Part shown: one piece after another, positions 16,908 to 25,669 of the stretch
Layout of the letters: every line of letters starts with the position of its first letter
Numbering within the stretch: position 1 is the stretch's first letter
Assembly (NCBI RefSeq): GCF_947492645.1
Contig: NZ_CANLMZ010000016.1
Span: forward strand, 1-64,000
From: an uncultured Pontibacter sp.
GTDB taxonomy: Bacteria > Bacteroidota > Bacteroidia > Cytophagales > Hymenobacteraceae
Length of the DNA stretch: 64,000 nt
Direction: 5' to 3'
Made by a program: the position numbers and the translations under genes
The notes under the pieces: generated by a model
The model's input: only the letters and a program-made list of their open reading frames with translations
Database searches by the model: none
Told to the model about the DNA's origin: nothing

Positions 16908-18155
16908 CTATTTAGACCGGATTGCAATAACCGGGTCCAGATTTGAGGCTAAAACCGCCGGTATAATACCGGAAAGCATTCCTATCACCGCCGATACGCC
17001 AAGCCCAAGTATAATGTTGCCCATCGACAGCGACACCTTCATCATGTCCTGGGGTATGAGCGTGAGCAGGAACACGAGCAAAATGCCTATGCCTCCGCCA
17101 ATTAAGCTCAAAAATACCGACTCAAACAAGAACTGGAAAAGTATAAAATAGTTTTTGGCTCCCAATGATTTCTGTATACCGATGATGTTGGTGCGCTCTT
17201 TTACAGACACAAACATAATGTTGGCTATACCAAAGCCTCCCACAAGTATGGCAAAGCCACCAATTACCCAACCTGCCAGGCCAACCACCTGGAAGAATCC
17301 ACCAATTGCCTGTGTAATCATTTCAGGCCTGTTTAAAGAAAAATTGTCTTCATCCAGAGGGCGCAGGCCGCGTATGTTGCGCATCAAACCACGTATTTCA
17401 TACTCTAGCTCCATTAGCCCGGCATCGTCTTCGCGGCCTTTTACTACAATGGCAGAGCCAATGCCAGTTGGGCCCACATCAAACATTTTAGCAAAAGTAC
17501 CATAAGGCACAACCCCCATCTGGTCAAAGTTAGGGCCACCAAACATGTTCTCGCCCTGCTTCTCCATCACCCCGATTACCACCAGTTTCTGGCCGGCCAC
17601 TTTTACCTCCTGCCCCAGCGGGTCTGTGTGCGGAAACAAGGCCGTAGCCATTTCGTTGCCTATAATTACCACGTTACGGGCTGCGGTTACTTCCTGCGGA
17701 ATAAAGTAGCGGCCTTCCTCAACAGGAATCTCGGTTACTTTGTTGTACTCGTATGTTACACCGATAAGGCCGGCGTTAGAGAAACTGTTGTTGGCTTGCT
17801 TAAATGTGTTGTTGCCTTTGTCTGCAAAAATAGCCGCGCCTGCACCATTGGTGAGGTTACGCTCCAGCAGCCTGAACTCGCGCATTGTTGGTTCAGGCCA
17901 TTGAAAATACTTCCACCAGGGGCGGTTGGCATCAAAAGACCATGGCCACTTCTGTACATAAATTACCTTATCGCCGATAAAGCTCATACTATCGCGCACG
18001 TTACGCTCCAGGGAGTCTACGAGCGTGAAAACCGAGATAATGGCAAATATACCAATAGTAACCCCCAGCAAAGACAGAATAGTGCGCATCAGGTTGGCTC
18101 TTAGCGCCTGCCATGCAAACCGGAAGCTCTCTGCTACCAAGCGTAGGTATATCAT
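16908..18155 (-). CDS. MacB/FtsX-type ABC transporter permease
   Basis: A 415-residue inner-membrane permease of the MacB/FtsX fold, with one N-terminal span (about 20-42, ending in ILSLLGVTIGIFAIISVFTL), a large periplasmic MacB-PCD domain (about 45-270) and three C-terminal spans in the FtsX domain (about 285-415). The segment VSVKERTNIIGIQKSLGAK before the third span is the usual FtsX coupling helix. Such permeases use an ATPase to drive efflux or lipoprotein transport; no ATPase is adjacent. An upstream in-frame ATG at 18221 would add 22 hydrophobic residues. I prefer the ATG at 18155, which begins the conserved MIYLRLVAESFRFAW. Confidence 0.88.
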   Translation of the reverse strand: MIYLRLVAESFRFAWQALRANLMRTILSLLGVTIGIFAIISVFTLVDSLERNVRDSMSFIGDKVIYVQKWPWSFDANRPWWKYFQWPEPTMREFRLLERNLTNGAGAAIFADKGNNTFKQANNSFSNAGLIGVTYEYNKVTEIPVEEGRYFIPQEVTAARNVVIIGNEMATALFPHTDPLGQEVKVAGQKLVVIGVMEKQGENMFGGPNFDQMGVVPYGTFAKMFDVGPTGIGSAIVVKGREDDAGLMELEYEIRGLMRNIRGLRPLDEDNFSLNRPEMITQAIGGFFQVVGLAGWVIGGFAILVGGFGIANIMFVSVKERTNIIGIQKSLGAKNYFILFQFLFESVFLSLIGGGIGILLVFLLTLIPQDMMKVSLSMGNIILGLGVSAVIGMLSGIIPAVLASNLDPVIAIRSK

Positions 18156-18348
18156 AGTTTTAAATAGTATAATTTTGTTAGCTAGAAGTAATTTTCTTAA
18201 AAGTAAGAATAATTCGGGCAAACTGAGTAAATTTGCGGCTCGATTTTTTGTTTTTTTACTGGATGCAGCCTAATGAACCCGCCCGTTGATTTTGCATGTT
18301 TATCTCCAGCAATATTTACTTAAAGTTTAATACCGTAATATTAAATTT

Positions 18349-19395
18349 ATGAAATTATCAGAATTTAAGTTTGAGCTTCCTGAAAGCCTAATGGCCACAC
18401 ACCCCTCTGAAAACCGCGATGAGTCGCGCATGATGGTGGTGCACCGCGATACAGGCAAAATAGAGCACCGCGTTTTCAAAGACATCCTGGAGTATTTCGA
18501 CGATGGCGATGTGATGGTGGTGAACGACACAAAGGTTTTCCCGGCGCGCCTTTACGGCAACAAAGAGAAAACGGGTGCTAAGATCGAGGTTTTCCTGCTG
18601 CGCGAGCTTAACAAAGAAATTCACCTGTGGGACGTGTTGGTGGACCCAGCCCGCAAGATACGTGTAGGTAACAAGTTATACTTTGGCGAAAGCGACCTGG
18701 TAGCTGAAGTTATCGACAACACCACATCGCGTGGCCGTACAATTAAGTTTTTATTTGACGGTACCGACGAGGAGTTTTACAAGACAATCAACGATTTAGG
18801 AGAAACGCCGCTTCCGAAATACATTAAGCGCGAAGCTGAGCCGGAAGACAGAGAGCGTTACCAGACAGTTTACGCGAAAAACGTAGGCGCTGTGGCTGCT
18901 CCAACTGCAGGTTTGCACTTCACTAAAGAGGTAATGAAGCGCCTGGAGATTAAAGGCGTGGATATGGCCCCTATAACGTTGCACGTTGGCTTGGGCACTT
19001 TCCGGCCTGTAGATGTGGAAGACCTTACCAAACACAAGATGGACTCGGAGAACTTTATGGTTCCTGGCGAGACTGCCGAGATGGTAAACAAAGCGCTGGA
19101 TAACAAGAAGCGCGTGTGTGCCATCGGTACTACTACCATGCGTGCATTGGAGTCTTCGGTATCGGCTAACAGCCGCCTGAAGCCAAACGAAGGCTGGACA
19201 GATCGTTTCATCTTCCCTCCATACGATTTTAAAATCGCAAACGCTCTGGTTACAAACTTCCATATGCCGGAAAGCACGCTATTGATGATGGCTGCTGCCT
19301 TTGGTGGTTACGACTTGGTTATGAAAGCATACGAAGAAGCTGTAAAAGAGAAATACCGCTTCTTTAGCTACGGCGATGTAATGCTTATCCTGTAA
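18349..19395 (+). CDS. queA: S-adenosylmethionine:tRNA ribosyltransferase-isomerase
   Basis: QueA transfers and isomerises the ribosyl group of SAM onto 7-aminomethyl-7-deazaguanine in tRNA, giving epoxyqueuosine at position 34. The 348-residue protein shows the family pattern: the N-terminal [19 protein letters not shown] segment, [14 protein letters not shown], a mid-protein [18 protein letters not shown] and the C-terminal [19 protein letters not shown]. Full length. No other queuosine gene is adjacent. It is followed by a strong terminator, so it is monocistronic. Confidence 0.97.
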   Translation: MKLSEFKFELPESLMATHPSENRDESRMMVVHRDTGKIEHRVFKDILEYFDDGDVMVVNDTKVFPARLYGNKEKTGAKIEVFLLRELNKEIHLWDVLVDPARKIRVGNKLYFGESDLVAEVIDNTTSRGRTIKFLFDGTDEEFYKTINDLGETPLPKYIKREAEPEDRERYQTVYAKNVGAVAAPTAGLHFTKEVMKRLEIKGVDMAPITLHVGLGTFRPVDVEDLTKHKMDSENFMVPGETAEMVNKALDNKKRVCAIGTTTMRALESSVSANSRLKPNEGWTDRFIFPPYDFKIANALVTNFHMPESTLLMMAAAFGGYDLVMKAYEEAVKEKYRFFSYGDVMLIL

Positions 19396-19415
19396 GTTAT
19401 ACTTTGCAGAAATAT

Positions 19416-19449
19416 AAAAGCCCCAGCCATTACGGTTGGGGCTTTTTTT
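19416..19449 (+). terminator. Terminator of queA
   Basis: AAAAGCCCCAGCC pairs with GGTTGGGGCTTTT (one G-T pair), followed by a T-run. The AGTTATACTTT word lies between the stop codon and the hairpin. Confidence 0.9.
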
Positions 19450-19516
19450 ATATTTTTGATTCTGATGACCTTGGCAGGCTACCCATATTGCAAAAAGTTT
19501 ATAACCCCACAAAACT

Positions 19517-20146
19517 ATGAACGGACCGGAACCAAGTACTATTTACCCTTTGCCGCACCACCAGAAAATGGTGTTCCTGAAAAACATCATCCAAAACCCA
19601 AACATACAAGTAGGCGACTACACTTACTACGATGATCTTGAAAACCCCTACAATTTTGAGAAGAACGTACTCTACCATTTCGATTTTATTGGCGATAAGC
19701 TGCTGATCGGGAAGTTCTGTGCTATAGCCTCAGGGGTGAAGTTTATCATGAATGTCGGCAATCACGAGACTAATCCAATCTCCGGTTATCCGTTTGCTAT
19801 TTTCGGTAATGGCTGGGAAAGTATAGAAAGTGACGTGTCGTATCCTGTAAAAGGGGATACTGTTGTGGAAAACGATGTGTGGATGGGCACAGATGCGGTG
19901 ATTATGCCTGGCATCCGGATTGGTAACGGAGCTATAGTAGCCGCAAAAGCTGTGGTAACCAAAAATGTGCCCGATTATGCCATAGTGGCCGGCAACCCTG
20001 CAGTAGTTGTAAAAATGCGGTTCCCGGATGATCAGATAGTTAAGCTGTTAAGTATAGCCTGGTGGAATTGGGATGTGGCGAAGATAACCCGTAACCTGCA
20101 ACTTATCCACTCTGCAGATGTTGATGCGCTGGCAAAGTGCGTGTAA
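19517..20146 (+). CDS. Vat-type xenobiotic O-acetyltransferase (hexapeptide repeat)
   Basis: A 209-residue left-handed beta-helix acetyltransferase of the XAT class. It resembles streptogramin A acetyltransferases (Vat) over its whole length. Shared landmarks are MNGPEPSTIYP near the start, VGDYTYYDD (near 34-42), LLIGKFCAIASGVKFIMNVGNHE, the catalytic His in NVGNHETN (near 93), NDVWMGTDAVIMPGIRIG, ANPAVV-type PAVVVKMRF and WWNWDVAKI. Vat enzymes inactivate virginiamycin M-type drugs with acetyl-CoA. Chromosomal homologues are common in environmental bacteria, and whether this one acts on streptogramins cannot be told from sequence. It is followed closely by ispD (50 nt) and is flanked by housekeeping genes, so it looks intrinsic, not mobile. 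Confidence 0.78.
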   Translation: MNGPEPSTIYPLPHHQKMVFLKNIIQNPNIQVGDYTYYDDLENPYNFEKNVLYHFDFIGDKLLIGKFCAIASGVKFIMNVGNHETNPISGYPFAIFGNGWESIESDVSYPVKGDTVVENDVWMGTDAVIMPGIRIGNGAIVAAKAVVTKNVPDYAIVAGNPAVVVKMRFPDDQIVKLLSIAWWNWDVAKITRNLQLIHSADVDALAKCV

Positions 20147-20184
20147 ATACTTTCGCACCATAAGCCCCCAACGCGTAATCTTAT

Positions 20185-20192
20185 TAACTTTG
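20185..20192 (+). promoter_or_regulatory. -7 element directly before ispD (near-leaderless)
   Basis: TAACTTTG, a perfect TAnnTTTG, ends only 4 nt before the ispD start codon. If used, the transcript would begin at or just after the ATG. No good -33 element stands 19-20 nt upstream. Confidence 0.5.
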
Positions 20193-20196
20193 CGGT

Positions 20197-20889
20197 ATGG
20201 CTCCACAACTCCCGGAATATGCAATTATAGTAGCTGGCGGCAGCGGCACCCGCATGCAGCACGATGTGCCAAAGCAATTTATAGAGGTAGCTGGCAAGCC
20301 AATTCTGATGCACACGATAGAGCGCTTTTACAAGTATAGCGCAGCTATACGGCTTATTGTAGTGCTACCGCAGGAGCAACTTAGTACTTGGCGTGAACTG
20401 TGCCGCAAGTATAACTTTAAGCTTTTTCATATGATAGTGGCTGGTGGTACTACTCGCTTTGGCTCTGTTAAGAATGGTTTAGGGGCTGTGATAGGAGAGG
20501 GCTTGATTGCCGTGCACGACGGTGTGCGCCCGTTTGTAGATACAGAAACCATACAAGAAGCTTATAAAACGGCAGCGGCAACTGGCAGCGCTGTAGTAGC
20601 CGTATCGCCAAAAGACTCTATCCGGGAGCTGACGCAGGAGGGGAGTAGCGCTGTGCCGCGCGCCAAGTATAAATTGGTGCAAACGCCTCAGGTTTTCCAG
20701 GCAAGTATACTACGTCAGGCTTATGAACAGCCTGAAAAGGAGTGGTTTACCGATGATGCCTCTGTTGTGGAAAGTATAGGCGAACGTATAACTTTAGTGG
20801 AAGGCAGCTACCGCAACATCAAAATCACAACTCCTGAAGACCTTATACTTGCAGAGGCTTTTGCAGCCCAGAATCAGCAGGGGGCATAG
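20197..20889 (+). CDS. ispD: 2-C-methyl-D-erythritol 4-phosphate cytidylyltransferase
   Basis: IspD couples MEP to CTP in the non-mevalonate isoprenoid pathway. The 230-residue protein has the nucleotide-binding loop AGGSGTRMQHDVPKQF (about 9-24), VHDGVRPFV (about 106-114), TPQVF, TDDASVVE and the closing ITTPEDL; all catalytic motifs are present. The 3' half and 5' half contain six AGTATA/TATACT words in different reading frames. Within 50 nt of the Vat-type gene on the same strand but unrelated in function. Confidence 0.96.
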   Translation: MAPQLPEYAIIVAGGSGTRMQHDVPKQFIEVAGKPILMHTIERFYKYSAAIRLIVVLPQEQLSTWRELCRKYNFKLFHMIVAGGTTRFGSVKNGLGAVIGEGLIAVHDGVRPFVDTETIQEAYKTAAATGSAVVAVSPKDSIRELTQEGSSAVPRAKYKLVQTPQVFQASILRQAYEQPEKEWFTDDASVVESIGERITLVEGSYRNIKITTPEDLILAEAFAAQNQQGA

Positions 20890-20940
20890 GCTGTACTTAT
20901 GCTAACCTGCATATTCTACAGCGTTTCAAGAATATATAGG

Positions 20941-21666
20941 CTACACTACCGGCTGGCGACCAGCCTCTAAAAATACCTGGTTTTCCTGAACAGCCTTGGC
21001 CGAGATAGGTTCTAAAGCAGGGGCGGGTTTCGAGAGGTTCAGCAGGTAACCCTGCAAGGGTATTAGGTTGGCCAGGTCGTGGGTAATGCAAAGTATGGTT
21101 TTACCTTTTGTTAGCGTCCAATCCTGCAGCAGCCCAAAAACTTTGTTTTTATAGTATACATCTAGCTGCTGCGTTGGCTCATCCAGTAGTACAATGTCAG
21201 CATCCTGTAGCATTAGCTGTGCCAGCCACACCAGTTGCTGCTCTCCCCCGGATAAAGTGGTAAAGTCATGGTTTATGAGGTGCGTTAGCTGCAGTTGCTC
21301 CAGTACCTGTGCGGCCTGTGCATAATCAGTTGCATTGTAGTTCTCGAAAAAGCGCTTTTTGCGGAAGAGGCCCATTACCACCAGGTCGTGCACCTTTATC
21401 GGAAAGTTAATGACGTTTTTTTGGGGAAGGTAAGAAAGAATTCCCTTTTCAGCGGGGTTCGATAGCTTCTTTAGGTCGTGGCCTTGCACCAGCACCTGCC
21501 CCTGGTACTCCACCTTTTGTTGAAAGGCTTTAAAAAACGTAGTTTTCCCGGCGCCGTTATGACCTATAATAGCCACAAGAGCAGGAGAGGGTACAGAAAA
21601 ACAAAGGTTGCGAATCAGGACCCGTTGGCCATAACCCGCAACCAAATTTTTTACTTCGATGATCAA
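20941..21666 (-). CDS. ABC transporter ATP-binding protein, metal-type (ZnuC-like), orphan
   Basis: A 241-residue ABC ATPase: Walker A GHNGAGKTT (about 36-44), signature TLSGGEQQLVWLAQ (about 134-147), Walker B IVLLDEPTQQLD (about 154-165) and H-loop ITHD (about 193-196). The protein is closest in plan to ATPases of zinc/manganese/iron-chelate importers (FLEXI class 'ABC-type Mn/Zn'). No permease or solute-binding gene is adjacent, so the partner must be elsewhere or the assignment is uncertain. The C-terminal ~35 residues are poorly conserved. Monocistronic, convergent with ispD. Confidence 0.88.
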   Translation of the reverse strand: MIIEVKNLVAGYGQRVLIRNLCFSVPSPALVAIIGHNGAGKTTFFKAFQQKVEYQGQVLVQGHDLKKLSNPAEKGILSYLPQKNVINFPIKVHDLVVMGLFRKKRFFENYNATDYAQAAQVLEQLQLTHLINHDFTTLSGGEQQLVWLAQLMLQDADIVLLDEPTQQLDVYYKNKVFGLLQDWTLTKGKTILCITHDLANLIPLQGYLLNLSKPAPALEPISAKAVQENQVFLEAGRQPVV

Positions 21667-21671
21667 GCCTA

Positions 21672-21757
21672 GTTGATTACAAATTATGAATTACTAATTA
21701 CGATCGCTAAAGAGCCCGCTCTTGCTGCCACTCGTAATTCTTAACCCGTAATTCTTT
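21672..21757. repeat. Region of repeated AATTATGAATTA / CGTAATTC words
   Basis: Between the ABC ATPase and DUF2795 genes, AATTATGAATTA and AATTACG words alternate with CGTAATTC and its variants, giving a loose inverted repeat with arms of about 20 nt. It resembles the repeat after rpoN (3256-3345). Confidence 0.4.
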
Positions 21758-21979
21758 TTAGTACTCGTCTTCGTTAAACATGAAATCCTCCTTTGTAGGA
21801 TAATCAGGCCAGATCTCTTCGATGCTCTCGTAAGGCTGTCCGTCATCTTCCAGGGCTTGCAGGTTTTCTACAACTTCCATTGGGGCACCTGAGCGAATCG
21901 CAAAGTCGATTAATTCGTCTTTTGTTGCTGGCCAGGGCGCATCTTCCAGATATGAAGCTAATTCAAGTGTCCAGTACAT
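21758..21979 (-). CDS. DUF2795 small protein
   Basis: A 73-residue soluble protein with the DUF2795 layout: WTLELASYLEDAPWPATKDELIDFAIRSGAP... and a C-terminal acidic end (FMFNEDEY). The family is small, usually 60-80 residues, and of unknown function; members occur widely in Bacteroidota. Its -7 element (TACTTTTG on the minus strand at 22023-22030) supports a real gene. The start ATG at 21979 gives MYWTLELASYLEDAPW. Confidence 0.85.
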   Translation of the reverse strand: MYWTLELASYLEDAPWPATKDELIDFAIRSGAPMEVVENLQALEDDGQPYESIEEIWPDYPTKEDFMFNEDEY

Positions 21980-22022
21980 AGTATTTTCTCCTTTAACTTA
22001 TTGGCGTTTTTTGAATGGATTG

Positions 22023-22030
22023 CAAAAGTA
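22023..22030 (-). promoter_or_regulatory. -7 element of the DUF2795 gene
   Basis: TACTTTTG on the minus strand matches TAnnTTTG; the start codon follows about 43 nt later. Confidence 0.45.
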
Positions 22031-22194
22031 TAAATAAAAACAAATATTAAAATTTTTCTGCCCGAAAAATTGCTTTTTTGTCTGTTTTTAACAACACAAC
22101 GCATTACAGCAGTAAATGTTCAAAATGTGCATTCTTTTTTTGCGCAATTTTAGAACGATATAACATTAGCTGTACTGTTTTGTGCAAAGTATAA

Positions 22195-22230
22195 AAAAAG
22201 CGCCTGCTATGGTAGTAGCAGGCGCTTTTT
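22195..22230 (-). terminator. Terminator of the DUF349 gene
   Basis: 15-nt arms AAAAAGCGCCTGCTA and TAGCAGGCGCTTTTT around a 6-nt loop, 17 nt after the DUF349 stop on the minus strand; an AAAGTATAA copy precedes it. Confidence 0.9.
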
Positions 22231-22247
22231 ATTATAACCCAAATGTA

Positions 22248-23561
22248 CTATTTGCTTATGGCACTCAACTGGCCCTGGAACATAGCAATCAACTCCTGCT
22301 TTGTATTAATCTTACGGTTAAAGTTGCGTATTTTGCCTTTCAGCATGTTACGGAACGAGTCGTTTCCCGGGGCATCGCTTAATTTGCCTAAATTGTCTTC
22401 CAGCACACTCAGCTCGTTTTTATCTGATTTAATAAAGTCTTTCAGAGCATTAATGCGGGCCTGCAATCCATCAGTTTCTGTGTAGCTGTCGTTGCTTGCC
22501 ATTTGGCGCTTGCGTATGTAATGCTCCAGGCTGCTCATTTCAAAAACCTTGTCGCAGGCTTTTATAAAGCGTTCCCAAATCATGTCAGATACATCAGGGT
22601 GTACCGGGCCCGCCTTTTTCCATTCGGCTTGTAGCTCCTTGGCACGCTTTACTGCATCGTTTAAGCTGTTTTGCTGCAAAAGCCTTTCTGCTTCTGAGGC
22701 CAACTCTTGCTTGCGCTCAAAGTTAACTTCGTAATACTTCTCCCTTGATTCGTTCTTCTCGTTATTGATCTTCTGCTTCAGGCGTTCAAAAAAGTGATTG
22801 TGCGCTTTCCGGAACTCCGTCCAAAGGTTTGTGGTGGTTTTGCGTGGCAAGTTGCCGCCAACCTCTTTCCATTGGTTTTGTAGTTGCTTCAGTTTGGCTG
22901 TGGTTGCCTCCCAGTCATCGGAGTTTTGTAGTGCAACGGATTGTCGGATAAGGTCTCTGTAGCGCTCGTACGTGCGGTTAAGCATGCGCTTTTTATCCTC
23001 GAAATAGTTTTTCTTGCGCTCAAAGAAATTGTCAATCGTGTTTCTGAAGCGTTCCTCTATTTCGTCGGTAAGTTCTTTTTCTACAGGGCCGGTCTTGATC
23101 CAGGTGCTGCGCAGATCTTTAAGTTTCTCAGTCGCTTCTTTCCACTCTATGCTGTTGCTGTGCGCTTCAGCTTCCTGTATCAGGGCTATTTTAGTAGCCA
23201 GGTTCTTTTCCCGATTTTGCTTAATAGTCTCGTTTATGTCTTCCTCGGCTTTGGTAAGCGTGTGGTAGATTTTCTCGAAATCACCGAGGGCATCGTAGTT
23301 TCCTACCTGGTCTTTCATGTGGAGCACCTTCATTAAAAAGGAGCCTTTGTTTTCAGAGGTTGCGATACGCTCCAGCAGGCTGTTTACTTTGCCCTGGAAC
23401 ATCTCGAAACGCTTAGCGAAGTATACCAGCGAGTCGTTTTCTGACTCTTTTACCTCACCCACCTGCCTGGCAGGGTAATTCATAAAGGGCTTTAACCACA
23501 CTTGCTGGTCTTGAATAAAGCCATACTTTGTGGCTTCTTCCAATAGGTTGTCGTTTTCCAT
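22248..23561 (-). CDS. DUF349 domain protein (coiled coil)
   Basis: A 437-residue, highly charged, almost entirely helical protein. It is built from repeated DUF349 units, each with a Trp and a basic/acidic helix: EWKEATEKLKDLRSTWIKTGPVEKE (starting near 153), DDWEATTAKLKQLQNQWKEVGG (near 216) and AVKRAKELQAEWKKAGPVHPD (near 300). DUF349 proteins occur mainly in Bacteroidota and Actinobacteria with unknown function. The first ~120 residues precede the repeats and may form a separate domain. Monocistronic, divergent from ettA. Confidence 0.9.
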   Translation of the reverse strand: MENDNLLEEATKYGFIQDQQVWLKPFMNYPARQVGEVKESENDSLVYFAKRFEMFQGKVNSLLERIATSENKGSFLMKVLHMKDQVGNYDALGDFEKIYHTLTKAEEDINETIKQNREKNLATKIALIQEAEAHSNSIEWKEATEKLKDLRSTWIKTGPVEKELTDEIEERFRNTIDNFFERKKNYFEDKKRMLNRTYERYRDLIRQSVALQNSDDWEATTAKLKQLQNQWKEVGGNLPRKTTTNLWTEFRKAHNHFFERLKQKINNEKNESREKYYEVNFERKQELASEAERLLQQNSLNDAVKRAKELQAEWKKAGPVHPDVSDMIWERFIKACDKVFEMSSLEHYIRKRQMASNDSYTETDGLQARINALKDFIKSDKNELSVLEDNLGKLSDAPGNDSFRNMLKGKIRNFNRKINTKQELIAMFQGQLSAISK

Positions 23562-23911
23562 GTTACTGGATTGGGTTATGGATCGAAAATTAGGGTAAGG
23601 TGTTAATTTTAAACTAACTGTTGCATACGCAGCTTTGCCTTCATCGTTTGCTTTGTGCCCGTGCTAGTGGTCGGAAACAAGACGCAATAAAAGCAAAGCA
23701 GGTGCTAAAGTAAGTTTGGGCACACTTTACCCATACAGTTTTTACAAGTTTAACTATTTCAAAGCAATTTTGTGAAGCGCAAACACATGAATTTTTGCGA
23801 TATTTGTAATTCAGTACGAAATATTTACATAAAGTTTGGTTAACAGGCCTTATATGCGTACAAATACATTTGCCTTAAGTTAAATATAAGCTAATAATTA
23901 TAAAGCTAACT
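23562..23911. other. Divergent intergenic region between DUF349 and ettA
   Basis: 350 nt without a gene. It must hold two divergent promoters. I see weak -7-like words (GATATTTG at ~23800) but no convincing paired -33/-7 element, and no RNA gene or long repeat. Confidence 0.5.
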
Positions 23912-25582
23912 ATGAGTAACGAAACCATTATTTTCTCGATGGCTGGGGTTAGTAAAATTTACCCTCCTCAGAAACAAGTACTTAAAAATATCTATCTCTC
24001 GTTTTTCTACGGTGCCAAAATTGGCGTTTTAGGTCTTAACGGTTCTGGTAAGTCAAGCTTGCTTAAAATTATTGCCGGCGTTGATAAGCAGATACAAGGA
24101 GAAGTAGTGTGGAGCCCGGGCTATAGTGTTGGCTACCTGGAGCAGGAACCACAGCTTGACCCCACCAAAACTGTGCGCGAGGTTGTTGAAGAAGGCGTAA
24201 GCGAAGTAGTTGCCTTATTGAAGGAGTTCGACGAGATCAACATGAAGTTTGCCGAGGAGATGACCGACGATGAGATGAACAAGCTGATCGAACGCCAGGG
24301 CGAGGTACAGGAAAAACTTGATCATCATAATGCCTGGGAACTGGATAACCGCCTGCAGCGCGCTATGGATGCCCTGCGCACGCCGCCGGAAGATGCCATT
24401 GTAGGCAACTTATCGGGTGGTGAGAAGCGCCGCGTGGCCCTTTGCCGCCTGTTGTTGCAGGAGCCGGATGTTCTCCTGCTCGATGAGCCTACCAACCACC
24501 TGGATGCTGAGTCTGTTGATTGGTTGGAGCAGCACCTGCAGCAGTATAAAGGTACTGTAATCGCCGTTACCCACGACCGTTACTTCCTCGACAATGTGGC
24601 AGGTTGGATTCTGGAGCTTGACCGTGGAGAAGGTATTCCGTGGAAAGGCAACTACAGCAGCTGGCTGGAGCAAAAGGCTAACCGATTAGCAAAAGAAGAA
24701 AAAACAGAAAGCAAGCGCCAAAAAACACTACAGCGTGAGTTGGAGTGGGTGCGTATGGCTCCAAAAGCCCGTCAAGCGAAATCTAAAGCCCGTATAAGCC
24801 AGTATGATAAGCTCGCCAGCGAAGATGCTTCTAAAAAAGAAGAGAAACTGGAGTTGTTTATACCGGATGGCCCACGTTTGGGTAGCCAGGTAGTGGAGGC
24901 ACACCACGTAAGCAAAGCCTACGGCGATAAACTTCTTTTTGATGATCTAAACTTTGCCTTGCCGCAGGGTGGCATTGTAGGTATTATCGGGCCGAACGGA
25001 GCTGGTAAAACGACATTATTTAAGTTAATAACAGGCCAGGAGAAGCCAAATTCGGGTAGCTTTGAAGTAGGTTCTACGGTACAGATCTCTTACGTAGACC
25101 AGGAGCATGCCCAACTAGACGGCAACAAGTCTGTGTTTGAGGTGATATCAGGTGGAACGGAACACATGATGATGGCAGGCAAGCAAGTAGTGTCGCGCGC
25201 TTATGTTAGCAAGTTCAACTTCTCTGGCGGCGACCAGGAAAAGAAAGTAGAGAAGCTATCGGGTGGTGAGCGTAACCGTGTGCACCTGGCCATGACGCTG
25301 AAAGAAGGTGGTAACCTACTGTTGCTCGATGAGCCTACCAACGACCTGGACGTGAACGCGATCCGTGCGCTGGAAGACGCCTTGGAGAATTTTGCAGGTT
25401 GTGCCGTTATTATCTCTCACGACCGCTGGTTCCTGGATCGTATCTGTACGCATATACTCGCATTTGAAGGTGAGTCGCAGGTGTACTGGTTTGAGGGTAA
25501 CTACAGCGAGTACGAAGAGAACAAGAAAAAGCGCATGGGCGATATAGAGCCGAAGCGCATTCGTTACAAAAAGCTGGCGTAA
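23912..25582 (+). CDS. ettA: Energy-dependent translational throttle protein EttA (ABC-F)
   Basis: A 556-residue ABC-F protein that binds the ribosomal E site and tunes translation to the ATP/ADP ratio. Two ABC cassettes are linked by the basic interdomain linker. Cassette 1 has Walker [10 protein letters not shown], signature [13 protein letters not shown], Walker [13 protein letters not shown] and the arm insert at about 95-140. Cassette 2 has Walker [10 protein letters not shown] (about 355), signature [13 protein letters not shown] and Walker [13 protein letters not shown]. Length and architecture match EttA (about 555 residues) rather than Uup or antibiotic-resistance ABC-F proteins. It is monocistronic with a strong terminator. 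Confidence 0.95.
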   Translation: MSNETIIFSMAGVSKIYPPQKQVLKNIYLSFFYGAKIGVLGLNGSGKSSLLKIIAGVDKQIQGEVVWSPGYSVGYLEQEPQLDPTKTVREVVEEGVSEVVALLKEFDEINMKFAEEMTDDEMNKLIERQGEVQEKLDHHNAWELDNRLQRAMDALRTPPEDAIVGNLSGGEKRRVALCRLLLQEPDVLLLDEPTNHLDAESVDWLEQHLQQYKGTVIAVTHDRYFLDNVAGWILELDRGEGIPWKGNYSSWLEQKANRLAKEEKTESKRQKTLQRELEWVRMAPKARQAKSKARISQYDKLASEDASKKEEKLELFIPDGPRLGSQVVEAHHVSKAYGDKLLFDDLNFALPQGGIVGIIGPNGAGKTTLFKLITGQEKPNSGSFEVGSTVQISYVDQEHAQLDGNKSVFEVISGGTEHMMMAGKQVVSRAYVSKFNFSGGDQEKKVEKLSGGERNRVHLAMTLKEGGNLLLLDEPTNDLDVNAIRALEDALENFAGCAVIISHDRWFLDRICTHILAFEGESQVYWFEGNYSEYEENKKKRMGDIEPKRIRYKKLA

Positions 25583-25632
25583 GATTAAAATTTAAGAAGG
25601 GATCAGGTGTTTTTTCCTGATCTTGAAGTATA

Positions 25633-25669
25633 AAAAGGGCCATTGCAGGTGTTGCAATGGCCCTTTTGT
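25633..25669 (+). terminator. Terminator of ettA
   Basis: 15-nt arms AAAAGGGCCATTGCA and TGCAATGGCCCTTTT around a 5-nt loop, followed by T-run. AAGTATAA touches the 5' arm. Confidence 0.9.

Noticed and set aside
18156-18221. Upstream 22-residue extension of the MacB/FtsX permease
   Set aside because: The extension is a hydrophobic run outside the conserved start of the family; the ATG at 18155 fits better.
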